A model generated the notes under the pieces. That model made no database searches. It saw nothing but the letters and a program-made list of their open reading frames with translations, and was not told where the DNA came from. The translations under genes were made by a program, and so were the position numbers. A stretch of DNA of 64,000 bases. Origin: Bacillus sp. FSL K6-3431. Lineage in GTDB: Bacteria; Bacillota; Bacilli; Bacillales; Bacillaceae_C. Within the stretch, counting starts at the first letter, position 1. The number at the start of each line of letters is the position of its first letter. Below, one piece after another: positions 28,273 to 38,158 of this stretch. The DNA lies in assembly GCF_038002605.1 (NCBI RefSeq), contig NZ_JBBOCT010000001.1, positions 5,146,001 through 5,210,000 of the forward strand. Direction: 5' to 3'.

Positions 28273-28287
28273 TTGACATTTTGTCAA
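28273..28287. promoter_or_regulatory. 15-base perfect palindrome upstream of the XRE-DUF1232 gene
   Basis: TTGACATTTTGTCAA is self-complementary around its centre apart from the middle base and lies 89 bases before the regulator start. It could be an autoregulatory operator, and it also contains a TTGACA -35-like element. A looser relative (TTTTGACATTCGACAAAA) is at about 28794. Confidence 0.4.
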
Positions 28288-28535
28288 CGGCTCCGTTTTT
28301 TTTAAAAAGTTGAGTGGAACCCTAATTATTTACGTTTGGTTATATAACAAATATTAGGACATAACATGGTCACCATTCCGCATTTGAATAAAATATCTAG
28401 AAAAGCGAAAGTATTAAAAAATGTGTGATCTTGTAACAGCATATATCTTTTAGGAATATAAACAATGAATAATATTCCCACACTTGAGTGATATAGATTT
28501 AGTTTTGTAAGGCGTTTAAAAGAAAAGGAGCGAAT

Positions 28536-28646
28536 ATGATTAGAAAAGTAAATGAAAAAAGAGCATGCTATCGTTTTTTCCTCATTTTAGCTCTAACCCA
28601 TGAAAAATCGAGAAAAGTGGATTCTTTTGAAGGTAATACTGTTTAA
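28536..28646 (+). CDS. Possible small protein, 36 residues
   Basis: ATG 28536 is preceded by AAAAGGAG with ideal spacing. The product is basic at the start (MIRKVNEKRACYR), has a short hydrophobic stretch (FFLILAL) and a polar end. It has no recognised family and stands alone in a long gap. It may be a real small protein or a chance frame. Confidence 0.3.
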   Translation: MIRKVNEKRACYRFFLILALTHEKSRKVDSFEGNTV

Positions 28647-28992
28647 TATAGCATTACTCCCGCATCCTGGCTTTATCGCCACTTAGGACTAATTGATATT
28701 CTGTTAACATCTAATATATATGTAACCTGAAATAATTCATCGGTTCAAGGACTTTGTGTGTGGAATTCATTTGTAAAATAAAGCAAAAGCTTTTTGACAT
28801 TCGACAAAAACTCCGATTAAGCAAAAATGCCAATAATTACAGACTTCCCCTTTTTCATTTATCTTCTTATGTTTAATAAAAAATAAACAACTCTGCTTGT
28901 AAACTTCATCATATAAGTTGATAATAAACAAAGAAGTATCATAATGGGTTATCTACAAATAAGTAGATACTTACTAAGGGGAAATGGTCTAA

Positions 28993-30012
28993 ATGGACGG
29001 GATAGCTGAAGTCTTTCAAAAAAAGGGAATAAAACGCCTTATTATTTTTGGTTTACTAGTATTAATTTTATTTGCTATGCGAAGTATGATTAACTTAATT
29101 TTGCTTACATTTATTTTTTCGTTTTTAATGGATCGACTCGTAGAATTTACAGCAAAGCGTATTCGATTAAACCGTAGGCTGCTTGTATTAATAATGTATA
29201 CACTAATTGTGGGTTTGTTAGCATTCGGATTAGTAAAATATCTACCCATTATTACATTGGAAATTAGTGAGCTAATCAAACGGATAACGGCATTTTATAC
29301 ACAGCCACATGAAAATGTTGTTATAAACTATATAGAAACGATTATTTCTAACAACCAAATTGCCGCTTATTTAGAGAATGGTTTTTCTTTTCTACTGAAG
29401 TCTTTTACAGATATTAGTAAAACTAGTGTCGAAATTCTGATAGCTTTGATTTTAAGTTTATTTTTTCTTCTAGAAAAACCACGTTTACAAGCATTTACTA
29501 GTAAGTTTAAGAGTAGTAAGATAGCACCTTTTTATAATGAAATTGAATTCTTTGGAAAAAAGTTTACTCGTACTTTTGGTAAAGTGATTGAAGCTCAATT
29601 TATTATTGCTATTATCAACTGTGTTTTATCGGTTATAGCTTTGATGATTATGGGATTCCCGCAAATTATCGGATTGGCGATCATGATTTTTTTCCTGGGG
29701 CTCATTCCTGTAGCAGGTGTGTTCATATCGCTTATTCCTCTTTGTTTAATCGCCTATACGATTGGAGGATTCATAAAGGTAGTTTATGTGTTAATAGCGA
29801 TTGCGGTTATTCATGGGATTGAAGCATATATATTGAATCCAAAGCTAATGTCTTCTAAAACAGATTTACCTGTTTTTTACACTTTTATTGTCCTGATTTT
29901 TTCACAAAATTTCTTTGGTGTTTGGGGCCTAATTATCGGAATTCCAGTTTTTGTTTTCCTACTTGATGTACTAGAAGTGACAAATAAAGATACGCCACAA
30001 TCACTGAGGTAG
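28993..30012 (+). CDS. AI-2E family (PerM/YtvI-like) membrane transporter
   Basis: A 339-residue polytopic membrane protein with about seven or eight helices, starting at about 14-40 after a short cytoplasmic N-terminus. The region GLIPVAGVFISLIPLCLIAY and the end of the protein (NPKLMSSKTDLPVFYTFIVL) are typical of the AI-2 exporter-like superfamily, whose members move small molecules or ions (including Na+/H+ exchange in some relatives). The substrate cannot be told. AAGGGGAAA precedes the ATG. It is a single gene with its own terminator. Confidence 0.85.
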   Translation: MDGIAEVFQKKGIKRLIIFGLLVLILFAMRSMINLILLTFIFSFLMDRLVEFTAKRIRLNRRLLVLIMYTLIVGLLAFGLVKYLPIITLEISELIKRITAFYTQPHENVVINYIETIISNNQIAAYLENGFSFLLKSFTDISKTSVEILIALILSLFFLLEKPRLQAFTSKFKSSKIAPFYNEIEFFGKKFTRTFGKVIEAQFIIAIINCVLSVIALMIMGFPQIIGLAIMIFFLGLIPVAGVFISLIPLCLIAYTIGGFIKVVYVLIAIAVIHGIEAYILNPKLMSSKTDLPVFYTFIVLIFSQNFFGVWGLIIGIPVFVFLLDVLEVTNKDTPQSLR

Positions 30013-30102
30013 TCAACGAGAAATGATTAGATCGACCATATACCGCCTAAAGAATTTAGCACTTTTACTCTGCTACACAGTAAAGTACAGATGAATAAAT
30101 GT

Positions 30103-30140
30103 CGACAAAAACCCAGAAGAGATTTTCTGGTTTTTTGTCG
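30103..30140 (+). terminator. Terminator after the AI-2E family gene
   Basis: GACAAAAACCCAGAA pairs with TTTTCTGGTTTTTTGTC around GAGA; the right arm provides the T-run. Confidence 0.75.
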
Positions 30141-30298
30141 TTTATAGGGTGGAATAACTCTCAATTGTAAAAATTGGCTGAATGAACCAATAACATGTCC
30201 TTATCGACCATGACTAATCATTATCTGGAAAGTAAAATAGTAAAAAGAGCACATCTTACATCAATAAATAAAAGATATACGTAAAAGGATGAGGGCAT

Positions 30299-31687
30299 AT
30301 GAAAATAATTTTTATTTCTTTAGATACTTTAAGGGCGAAAAGACTTGGTAGTTATGGTTATAATCTTCCTACTAGTCCATATATAGACCAAATTGCAAGT
30401 CAGGGGGCATTGTTTGAAAGCGCTTACGCATCAGATATCCCTACAGAAGTGGCTCACACTAGTATTTTTACTGGGAATGTAGGATTAACAACAGGTGTTG
30501 TTTCTCATGGCTCACCTTCTACTTATTTATCAAAACAGTATGACTGGTTGACGAGTATGCTTCGAAAGGCGGGATATACAACAGCTGCAGTCGATAATTT
30601 GTATAATCTAAAAGAATGGTTTGCTAGAGGATATCAATATTATATAAATACAATCGGTAAAACTAGATGGATTGATGGTCAGACAATCAATGACATGGCA
30701 AAACCTTGGATTAAAGAACATAAAGAGGAAGATTTCTTTTTGTTTTTGCATTACTGGGACCCACATACGCCATATTTACCACCAAAAGAGTATATTCCCG
30801 CATTTTATGATCCTAATAGCAATCCTTATAACCCAGATAATACAAGTATGAAGGCAGCTTTCAATCATACTGCATATCCATTTTTTAAGTATCATCATTA
30901 TGATTTGCTTGGAAATATTACCGACGTAAATTATGTAAATGCTTTATATGATGCGGAAATTAGATATTTAGATGATCTCTTAAAAGATTTAGACCAATTT
31001 CTTTGTAATGAAGGAATTCAAGATGATACGATGCTCGTCTTGTTTGGAGACCACGGTGAAAGTTTAACAGAACATGATATCTATTGGGATCATTGCGGCC
31101 TATATGAAGCAACTGTTCATATACCGATAATCATTCGATGGCCCGGCCATATTCCAGCAGGGGTTAGAATTTCTAATCTTGTACAGCATGCTGATTTAAT
31201 GCCGACAATTTTAGATGCACTCGGTATTGACAAGCCAAATGATATTGATGGGAAAAGTTTATGGCCGCTTATCCAAGGAAAGAAAGTTGAGCATCACAAG
31301 GAAATATATTTGAGCGAATGTGCCTGGCAAGCTGCAAGAGGAATCCGGACCGACCAGTTTAAGTATATTGAAACGTATGATTCCGGTCCTTTTACAAGGC
31401 CCCCAGTTGAACTATACGACATTAATGCAGATCCGAATGAGGAAAAAAACCTTGCTGAAGATCTTCCAAAACAAGTAGAAAAATATCAAAAGCAATTACA
31501 TGATTGGGTACAAGATAAACTTGGCGCTCGCGAAGATCCGATGAAAGTAGTTATGCAAACAGAGGGGTTACCTTTTAAAAAAAGAATTAAAAAAATCCTA
31601 AGTGAATATGGTCTGACCTGGGATGAATGGAGGGAAGATCCTAAAAGAGAAAGAATCGACTACGCGGATAAAAACAAATTCACATGA
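30299..31687 (+). CDS. Sulfatase-superfamily hydrolase lacking the formylglycine Cys (copy 1)
   Basis: A 462-residue alkaline-phosphatase-superfamily enzyme with a sulfatase fold. It has the N-terminal metal Asp (SLDTLRAKRLGSYGY, D9), a substrate-side DPHTPYLPP (about 154-162), the metal motif D251-H-G-E with WDH at 263-265, and the IIIRWPGHIPAGVR core. True type I sulfatases need C/S-x-P-x-R about nine residues before a T-G. Here that position reads T49-E-V-A-H53, so no formylglycine can form and Thr may be the nucleophile, as in phosphodiesterases of the superfamily. The protein has no signal peptide, so it is cytosolic. The ribosome site is AGGATGAGGG. It stands before the Opp-type importer operon; sulfate or phosphate ester cleavage of an imported compound is inferred. 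Confidence 0.85.
   Translation: MKIIFISLDTLRAKRLGSYGYNLPTSPYIDQIASQGALFESAYASDIPTEVAHTSIFTGNVGLTTGVVSHGSPSTYLSKQYDWLTSMLRKAGYTTAAVDNLYNLKEWFARGYQYYINTIGKTRWIDGQTINDMAKPWIKEHKEEDFFLFLHYWDPHTPYLPPKEYIPAFYDPNSNPYNPDNTSMKAAFNHTAYPFFKYHHYDLLGNITDVNYVNALYDAEIRYLDDLLKDLDQFLCNEGIQDDTMLVLFGDHGESLTEHDIYWDHCGLYEATVHIPIIIRWPGHIPAGVRISNLVQHADLMPTILDALGIDKPNDIDGKSLWPLIQGKKVEHHKEIYLSECAWQAARGIRTDQFKYIETYDSGPFTRPPVELYDINADPNEEKNLAEDLPKQVEKYQKQLHDWVQDKLGAREDPMKVVMQTEGLPFKKRIKKILSEYGLTWDEWREDPKRERIDYADKNKFT
30415..30428. promoter_or_regulatory. Candidate CcpA (cre) site inside the hydrolase gene
   Basis: TGAAAGCGCTTACG matches cre at nearly every position and lies 117 bases into the coding region, where cre sites can act as roadblocks. 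Codon constraint (Glu-Ser-Ala-Tyr) could also explain it. Confidence 0.35.
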
Positions 31688-31881
31688 TAAAGTATGTTTA
31701 TGTATGAAGGTAATGTTCACTCGGTTTTACCAATTTATTATGATAAAACCGATTGGACTTCCATATATAACTTTTACTAATTATTAAATTAAGAGGAAGG
31801 AGAAGGTTTGTTGAATGTTATCGAAACATTGTAAATAATGCATTAATTGGTTGGAAGCTAATTATAAGGGGGGAAATATCG

Positions 31882-33822
31882 ATGAGAAATTCTGCTAAAG
31901 TAGGTTTCACTTTTCTAATTCTATTTTCGATGATCATTGTTGGGTGTTCTCCAAAAAGCGATTCAGCGACAAAGGAACATGATAAAACCGAAGAAATTGG
32001 ACAGAATGAAAAGCCGGCTGTAGTGGATGCTTCAGAAATAAATGAGTTTCATCAAGCGCCAATGCTTGATGGTATGGATCTACCGGATGTAAAAGATAGG
32101 ATTCCAAAGGAACCAAAAATACCAAATGAAATGCCTGCTGAATTCCTATCATTCGAAATTGGTAAGTATGGTGGGACACTTAATACCGTTGCTCAATCTG
32201 TAAACTGGGATCCAGATTTATTCGTCATGAGCAATGAACCATTGTTAAATACGCCAGGCATACTTGGAGAAGAAGTTACAGGGAATGTTTTAAAAGATTA
32301 TGAAGTATCAGATGACCAAAAAGTCTTTACTTTCTATATGAGGGAAGGGATGAAGTGGTCTGATGGAGAACCGGTAACAACTGAAGATGTAAGATTTGCG
32401 ATTGAAGATGTCCAGTTCAATAAAGAAATTGTGCCAATTTTGCCTGCATGGCTACACTCAGGTAGTAATACGGCAGGATCTCCAATGCAGTTGGAAATTG
32501 TGGACGAATTTACTTTTAAAATATCTTTTGATGAGCCAAATGGTGGTTTTCCAATTAGCTTGTCAATTCAAAACTGGCGTGGATATGGTGATCTCTTAAA
32601 ACCAGCCCATTACCTAAAACAATTTCATAAAAAATATGCTGATGAAGCGGAATTGAAAAAACAAATTGCTGAACATAAGTTCGAGGAAGATCAAGAAACT
32701 GATTGGGTGAATTTCTTTAACTATATGGATATTACTGAAAGGGAAATGAGTCATTCAAATGCAGTAGATTTCCCTGTTTTATATCCATGGAAGCTTAAAG
32801 AAATGACGAAAACTCACGGAATTTATGAAAGGAATCCATATTACTTCAAAGTCGATGCAAAGGGGAATCAATTGCCGTATATTGACTCTATCAAAAGCGC
32901 AATTGTACAAGATACGGAAGTTACAGGGTTAAAAACGATTGCAGGAGAAGTTGATTTCAATCGTGAAGCGACTGCACTTGCCAAAATGCCTGTTTATCGG
33001 GAAAACGCAGAAAAAGGTGGATACGAAGCATTGTTAGCAAATATGCACTTAACACCAACCGATATCTTCTTGAATTTAACCCATAAAGATAAAGTATGGC
33101 GAAAAGTGGTAAATGATAAACGTTTTCGACAAGCATTGAATTATGCCATTGACCGTGATGAAATAATTGACACACTATACTATGGTTTCGCTGAACCGTC
33201 AAAAATTATAGATAGTACGTTGGATTTAGATAAGGCGAATGAATTATTAGATGAAATGGGTATGGAGAAAGGATCGGATGGCTTTAGAATCGGTCCTGAC
33301 GGTAAGCGATTCTCTATTCCATTTGAAGTGCAGGCAGCAGCTCCAGACATTGTTCCGCTTGCAGAGTTGCTTACTGAGATGTGGAAAGAAATTGGTATTC
33401 ATGTAACAGTAAAAACAATTGATGGAACATTATGGAGCACACGTAACACTGCCAACGAGTTAAAAGCATCAATCATGTGGACACATACACCGCTTTATTA
33501 TATGCAAGATTGGGGACAGGGATTTTGGGGTCCACAGTGGGATTCATGGTGGAAATCTGGTGGTAAAAACGGTGAGGAACCACCTGAAGAAGTAAAAGAG
33601 TTCTATACATTAATGGATAAGATGAATGTGAGTCCTCCCGAAGAAGCGGTGGCAATTATGGACACATTGAGAGAAAAAATGGGAGAGAATATATTTTACT
33701 TTGTTCATATTGAAGATGTAAAACAGCCGTTAATTGTTAATGCTAAATTAGGAAATATCACAGATAAAGGAACAGCAATTAGTATAAACTTTGCTGGAGA
33801 ACAGATGTATTTTAAAGAATAA
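31882..33822 (+). CDS. Opp/Dpp-type ABC transporter substrate-binding lipoprotein
   Basis: A 646-residue family 5 solute-binding protein, at the long end of the family. The lipobox is IVGC (Cys22). EGMKWSDGEPVTTEDVRFAI and FRQALNYAIDRDEIIDTLYY are the diagnostic segments. A Lys/Glu-rich linker follows the Cys. Long members of this family often carry oligosaccharides or glycosides rather than peptides. It begins the operon of binding protein, two permeases and two ATPases, and is separated from the permeases by a terminator-like hairpin. The ribosome site is AAGGGGGGAAA. Confidence 0.92.
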   Translation: MRNSAKVGFTFLILFSMIIVGCSPKSDSATKEHDKTEEIGQNEKPAVVDASEINEFHQAPMLDGMDLPDVKDRIPKEPKIPNEMPAEFLSFEIGKYGGTLNTVAQSVNWDPDLFVMSNEPLLNTPGILGEEVTGNVLKDYEVSDDQKVFTFYMREGMKWSDGEPVTTEDVRFAIEDVQFNKEIVPILPAWLHSGSNTAGSPMQLEIVDEFTFKISFDEPNGGFPISLSIQNWRGYGDLLKPAHYLKQFHKKYADEAELKKQIAEHKFEEDQETDWVNFFNYMDITEREMSHSNAVDFPVLYPWKLKEMTKTHGIYERNPYYFKVDAKGNQLPYIDSIKSAIVQDTEVTGLKTIAGEVDFNREATALAKMPVYRENAEKGGYEALLANMHLTPTDIFLNLTHKDKVWRKVVNDKRFRQALNYAIDRDEIIDTLYYGFAEPSKIIDSTLDLDKANELLDEMGMEKGSDGFRIGPDGKRFSIPFEVQAAAPDIVPLAELLTEMWKEIGIHVTVKTIDGTLWSTRNTANELKASIMWTHTPLYYMQDWGQGFWGPQWDSWWKSGGKNGEEPPEEVKEFYTLMDKMNVSPPEEAVAIMDTLREKMGENIFYFVHIEDVKQPLIVNAKLGNITDKGTAISINFAGEQMYFKE

Positions 33823-33840
33823 TAATTGTTGATAATCTTA

Positions 33841-33880
33841 AAACTCAGGTAGTAATTTCGTTATACTACCTGGGTTTTTC
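33841..33880 (+). terminator. Terminator-like hairpin between binding-protein and permease genes
   Basis: AAACTCAGGTAGTA pairs with TACTACCTGGGTTT around an ATTTCGTTA-type loop and is followed by TTTCTTT. It probably lowers permease expression relative to the binding protein rather than ending the operon. Confidence 0.7.
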
Positions 33881-33911
33881 TTTAAATAATTATTAAATGA
33901 AAGGAGATTAA

Positions 33912-34913
33912 ATGATGTTATCATTTATTGGGCATCGACTATTACAATTAATTCCATTATTGATTGCAATCAGTATCATTTCTTTTGCATTAATTCAATT
34001 ACCACCTGGTGATTATTTGACAACTTATATCGCACAACTAGAATTATCTGGAAATGAAGTATCTGAAGGTACAGTTCAAGCGCTTAAAAACCAATATGGA
34101 TTGGATAAACCAATTTATGTACAGTACTTTATTTGGATTAAAAACATTATATTTCATGGGGACTTTGGCCGCTCCTTTACTTGGAATGAGCCAGTGGGAG
34201 ATGTGATCGGAGAACGGCTAGGTTTGACGATCCTCATATCTATTTTCACCTTAATTTTCACCTGGATCGTCGCCATACCAATTGGTATATACTCAGCTGT
34301 TAGACAATATTCTTTTTTGGATTATGTGTTCACTTTCATCGGATTTATCGGTCTTGCATTACCAAATTTTTTAATTGCACTCGTCGTTATTTATACCGTT
34401 TTTGTCAACACTGGTGTAGCGATAACAGGATTATTTTCACCGGAATTTGCTTCTGCACCGTGGAGTATAGCTAAGCTATTGGACATGCTTCAAAGAGTCT
34501 GGGTACCTGTTCTCATAATTGGAACCGCGGGAACAGCCGGTTTGATTCGAGTGATGCGCGGAATGTTATTAGATGAATTGCAAAAGCAGTATGTGATTAC
34601 TGCACGTGCCAAAGGTTTAACAGAAGGGAAATTATTATTTAAATACCCGGTGCGCATGGCCATTAATCCATTGATTAGTACAATTGGCTGGACACTTCCC
34701 GCTATTATTTCTGGTGAGGCGATTGTTTCGATTGTGTTGAATTTACCGACTACTGGACCAATGCTATTAGACGCCTTAATGACTCAAGATATGTATCTTG
34801 CAGGAAGTTTTATATTAATCTTGAGTGTTTTGACAGTTATAGGCACATTGGTATCTGATATATTACTAGCCTGGATAGACCCTCGAATTAGATTTGGAGG
34901 TGTAGAAGAATGA
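33912..34913 (+). CDS. Opp/Dpp-type ABC transporter permease, DppB type
   Basis: A 333-residue membrane subunit with about six helices, the first at 9-29. Family segments are LPPGDYLTTYIAQ after helix 1, QYGLDKPIYVQYFIWIKN, the cytoplasmic coupling region YVITARAKGLTEGKLLFKYPVR and a C-terminal DPRIRFGG. It follows the binding-protein gene and overlaps the next permease by four bases (ATGA). AAAGGAG is the ribosome site. Confidence 0.93.
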   Translation: MMLSFIGHRLLQLIPLLIAISIISFALIQLPPGDYLTTYIAQLELSGNEVSEGTVQALKNQYGLDKPIYVQYFIWIKNIIFHGDFGRSFTWNEPVGDVIGERLGLTILISIFTLIFTWIVAIPIGIYSAVRQYSFLDYVFTFIGFIGLALPNFLIALVVIYTVFVNTGVAITGLFSPEFASAPWSIAKLLDMLQRVWVPVLIIGTAGTAGLIRVMRGMLLDELQKQYVITARAKGLTEGKLLFKYPVRMAINPLISTIGWTLPAIISGEAIVSIVLNLPTTGPMLLDALMTQDMYLAGSFILILSVLTVIGTLVSDILLAWIDPRIRFGGVEE

Positions 34914-36058
34914 AGTTGGTTTTTAATAAAGGCAATAAACCCGTAAAGGTAAATCATAAATTAAATGAAGAAGCTGAATATGAAGTTGCTTCCCAATGGA
35001 AATTAATGTGGTGGAAGTTTAAAAAACATAAACTTGCAATCATATCAGCACCGATACTTACTCTTTTAATTATTATCTCGGCATTTTCAGAATTTTTAAG
35101 CCCACATCTCCCTATGGAAAGATTTTCAGATTACAAATATGCACCACCACAATCAATACATTTTGTCCATCCAGAAACGGGATTTAGTTTGCGCCCATTT
35201 GTTTACGGAATGACAGAAGAGATGGATAAGGATACATTTCGCCGTACTTTTAAAAATGATTCTACAAAAACATATCCACTTCATTTTTTTGTAAAAGGAA
35301 AGGAGTATAAATTTTGGGGACTATTTAAAACAAAGACCCATTTAGTTGGGCTGAAGGATCCAGAAGCTCCATTCTTTATTATGGGGACTGATTCATTAGG
35401 TAGAGATTTATTTACGAGAACGCTTCATGGTTCAAGAATTTCTTTATCCTTCGCTTTTTTAGGCATTATCCTTACGGTAATACTTGGCATCGTACTTGGG
35501 GGTATATCGGGTTATTTTGGCGGAATCGTTGATACGATTATACAACGTTTAATCGATTTATTACTATGCATTCCGGCTATTCCATTATGGATGGCTCTTG
35601 CAGCTGCTCTGCCATCCGACTGGTCGCCAGCAAAAGTATACTTGGGAATGGTGATGATTTTCTCTATCATTGGTTGGACAGGATTGGCGCGTGTTGTAAG
35701 AGGAAAGGTCCTTTCCCTTCGCGAAGAAGATTTCACGATGGCAGCAAGATTAGCTGGGGCAAGTAATATGAGAATTATTTCTAAGCATCTTATACCTTCC
35801 TTTGCTAGTTACATCATTATAAATGTGTCCATTTCGATTCCAACAACAATTCTTGGTGAAACATCATTAAGCTTTCTTGGCCTGGGGCTTCAAGCTCCTG
35901 TAGTGAGCTGGGGTGTGCTCTTAGGTGAATCGCAAAAGTTAGAAAATCTGGCGCATCATCCATGGCTCCTTTGGCCAGCTGCCTTTATTATAGTAGCGGT
36001 ACTTGTGTTTAATTTTCTTGGCGACGGTCTGCGGGATGCTGCTGATCCTTATAAATAA
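34910..36058 (+). CDS. Opp/Dpp-type ABC transporter permease, DppC type, with an extracytoplasmic insert
   Basis: A 382-residue membrane subunit. The first helix is at about 42-60, and the family motif GTDSLGRDLFTRTLHGSR begins only at residue 159, because about 85 extra residues (65-150, rich in aromatic and charged residues) sit between. Ordinary DppC proteins are about 300 residues. The coupling region FTMAARLAGASNMRII and the C-terminal GDGLRDAADP are normal. The insert should lie outside the membrane and may contact the long binding protein. Translation is coupled to the upstream gene by an ATGA overlap. Confidence 0.92.
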   Translation: MKLVFNKGNKPVKVNHKLNEEAEYEVASQWKLMWWKFKKHKLAIISAPILTLLIIISAFSEFLSPHLPMERFSDYKYAPPQSIHFVHPETGFSLRPFVYGMTEEMDKDTFRRTFKNDSTKTYPLHFFVKGKEYKFWGLFKTKTHLVGLKDPEAPFFIMGTDSLGRDLFTRTLHGSRISLSFAFLGIILTVILGIVLGGISGYFGGIVDTIIQRLIDLLLCIPAIPLWMALAAALPSDWSPAKVYLGMVMIFSIIGWTGLARVVRGKVLSLREEDFTMAARLAGASNMRIISKHLIPSFASYIIINVSISIPTTILGETSLSFLGLGLQAPVVSWGVLLGESQKLENLAHHPWLLWPAAFIIVAVLVFNFLGDGLRDAADPYK

Positions 36059-36073
36059 AGGAGGGAATGCAAA

Positions 36074-37126
36074 TTGAAGAGTTATTCATCAATAGCAGAA
36101 AATAAGCAAAAGGATTTAAATATTTATGATAGTGAAGAAATAATACTAGAGGTAAAAGATTTAAAAGTGAATTTTAAAATGGATGAAGGAATATTAGAAG
36201 CAGTGAGCGGCGTTGATTTTATAATAAAAAAAAGTAGAACACTTGGCATTGTTGGTGAGAGTGGTAGTGGAAAAAGCGTAACAGCTAAGGCAATTATGCA
36301 AATTGTGGATACACCTGGGAAAGTGGATGGACAAATTTATTTTCGTAGTAGGGAAACTAAGCAGATTATCGATATTGGAGAACTTCATCCAAAAGGAAAA
36401 GAAGTAAGAGGCATTCGTGGTGGTGAAATATCAATGATTTTCCAAGAGCCAATGAAGGCTTTTTCTCCTATCCATACAATTGGGAATCAGCTAACGGAAG
36501 GAATTATGTTACATATTACGAACAATGAAAAGAAAGCCAGAAATATTGCGATAGATATGTTGAAAAAAGTGGGAATGTCGAATCCAGAACAAAGAATTGA
36601 TCAATATCCACACGAATTATCAGGTGGGATGAGACAAAGGGCGATGATTGCGATGGCTTTATGTTGCAGCCCATCCATCCTTATTGCGGATGAGCCTACT
36701 ACAGCACTTGATGTTACAGTTCAAGCCCAAGTATTAGACTTGATTAATAGTCTAAAAGATAAATCGGGATCAGCCGTTATTTTTATTACTCATGATTTAG
36801 GTGTCATTGCAGAAATGTCTGATGATGTTGCAGTCATGTATCTTGGTAAAGTAGTAGAATATACTGATGTTGATACATTATTTTTTGGAGCTGTTCACCC
36901 GTATACTTTAGGATTATTACGATCTATTCCTAGCATTGGAATGAAAGACCAGCGACTTGAATCTATTGAAGGTACAGTGCCTATCCCTATGAATCTTCCA
37001 AAGGGTTGCGGATTTTATACAAGATGTAAACACGCAAAAGATGGCGTATGTAATATAGAAGATATCCCTCTAATAAAGGTGAAGGATGGACATTATGTAA
37101 GATGTGTGAGAATTGAAGAGATATAA
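36074..37126 (+). CDS. Opp/Dpp-type ABC transporter ATPase, DppD type
   Basis: A 350-residue ATPase with Walker [11 protein letters not shown]-loop [11 protein letters not shown], signature LSGGMRQR, Walker [12 protein letters not shown] and switch His in ITHDLGV. The C-terminal oligopeptide-transporter domain has Cys residues in [18 protein letters not shown] that in relatives bind an Fe-S cluster or metal. It starts with TTG at 36074 behind AAAGGAGGG; an ATG at 36067 is out of frame. It works with the ATPase encoded next. Confidence 0.93.
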   Translation: MKSYSSIAENKQKDLNIYDSEEIILEVKDLKVNFKMDEGILEAVSGVDFIIKKSRTLGIVGESGSGKSVTAKAIMQIVDTPGKVDGQIYFRSRETKQIIDIGELHPKGKEVRGIRGGEISMIFQEPMKAFSPIHTIGNQLTEGIMLHITNNEKKARNIAIDMLKKVGMSNPEQRIDQYPHELSGGMRQRAMIAMALCCSPSILIADEPTTALDVTVQAQVLDLINSLKDKSGSAVIFITHDLGVIAEMSDDVAVMYLGKVVEYTDVDTLFFGAVHPYTLGLLRSIPSIGMKDQRLESIEGTVPIPMNLPKGCGFYTRCKHAKDGVCNIEDIPLIKVKDGHYVRCVRIEEI

Positions 37127-37144
37127 TGGGGAGGTATTTATGGC

Positions 37145-38158
37145 ATGGATAATAAAATACTTGAAGTACAATCAATGAAAAAATACTTTCCAATCAAAAA
37201 GGGGTTTTTAAAAAGAACAATTGGACAAGTAAAAGCAGTGGATGATGTGTCATTTTATGTAAATGCAGGGGAGACATTTGGTCTTGTTGGAGAATCTGGT
37301 TGCGGAAAATCAACACTAGGGAAAAGCTTATTAAGAGCGATAGAACCGTCAGATGGATCTGTGAAATTTAAAAATCGTCATAATGAAATCGTGGATGTTA
37401 TGGAACTAGATCAACAAGATTTACGAGATACTAGAAGGGATATGCAATTAATCTTTCAAGACCCTTATTCATCTTTAAATCCCCGTATGACAGTATTAAA
37501 TATTATTGGAGAACCATTAATTTGTAATAAATTAGCAAAGGGTGATGAATTAAAGGAAAAAGTCAAACATTTAATGGAAATTGTTGGTTTGAATAGTCGA
37601 CACCTTGAACGATATCCCCATGCATTTAGTGGTGGGCAAAGGCAAAGAATAGGAATTGCTCGTGCGTTGGCAACGAATCCAAAGTTTTTAGTATGTGATG
37701 AAGCCGTTTCAGCATTAGATGTATCTATACAAGCACAAATCATTAATCTTTTAAAGGACTTACAAAAAACATTCGATTTAAGTTATTTATTTATTTCTCA
37801 TGATTTGGGGGTCATCCAACACATCTCTGATCGTGTAGGTGTTATGTATGTAGGGAAACTAGTAGAAATGACAACTACCGAAAAGTTGTTCTCTAATCCA
37901 AAGCATCCTTATACAGAAGCATTGTTATCGGCGAAACCAATGCCAAACCCGAGATTAAAAAAGGAGAGAATTATTCTTAAAGGAGAGGTAGCAAATCCAG
38001 CTAATCCACCAACAGGATGTTATTTCCATCCTCGATGTCCATATGCTCAAGAAATTTGCAAAATAGAAGCTCCCGCTTTAACCGAAATTAACGAAGGTCA
38101 TCATGTCGCTTGCCATTTTGCAAGCGAGTTAGCTCTTAAAGGAACCCTTGCGATATGA
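37145..38158 (+). CDS. Opp/Dpp-type ABC transporter ATPase, DppF type
   Basis: A 337-residue second ATPase with Walker [11 protein letters not shown]-loop [13 protein letters not shown], signature FSGGQRQR, Walker [12 protein letters not shown] and switch ISHDLGV. The C-terminal region again has the Cys pattern [18 protein letters not shown] 37145 lies after GGGGAGG; the ATG at 37140 is out of frame. The last bases overlap the following small membrane-protein gene by four bases, so that gene belongs to the operon. Confidence 0.93.
   Translation: MDNKILEVQSMKKYFPIKKGFLKRTIGQVKAVDDVSFYVNAGETFGLVGESGCGKSTLGKSLLRAIEPSDGSVKFKNRHNEIVDVMELDQQDLRDTRRDMQLIFQDPYSSLNPRMTVLNIIGEPLICNKLAKGDELKEKVKHLMEIVGLNSRHLERYPHAFSGGQRQRIGIARALATNPKFLVCDEAVSALDVSIQAQIINLLKDLQKTFDLSYLFISHDLGVIQHISDRVGVMYVGKLVEMTTTEKLFSNPKHPYTEALLSAKPMPNPRLKKERIILKGEVANPANPPTGCYFHPRCPYAQEICKIEAPALTEINEGHHVACHFASELALKGTLAI

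Larger units (their letters stand above)
28185..28992. other. Long intergenic region, about 800 bases
   Basis: The region holds a perfect palindrome (28273-28287), a related sequence at about 28793-28812, and one short reading frame with a good ribosome site (28536-28646), listed separately. TTGATA at 28918 and CATAAT at 28940 may be the promoter of the AI-2E gene. Nothing else is recognised. Confidence 0.5.

Noticed and set aside
31934..33655. Several - strand frames inside the 31882 binding-protein gene
   Set aside because: Shadows of a clearly coding + strand gene.
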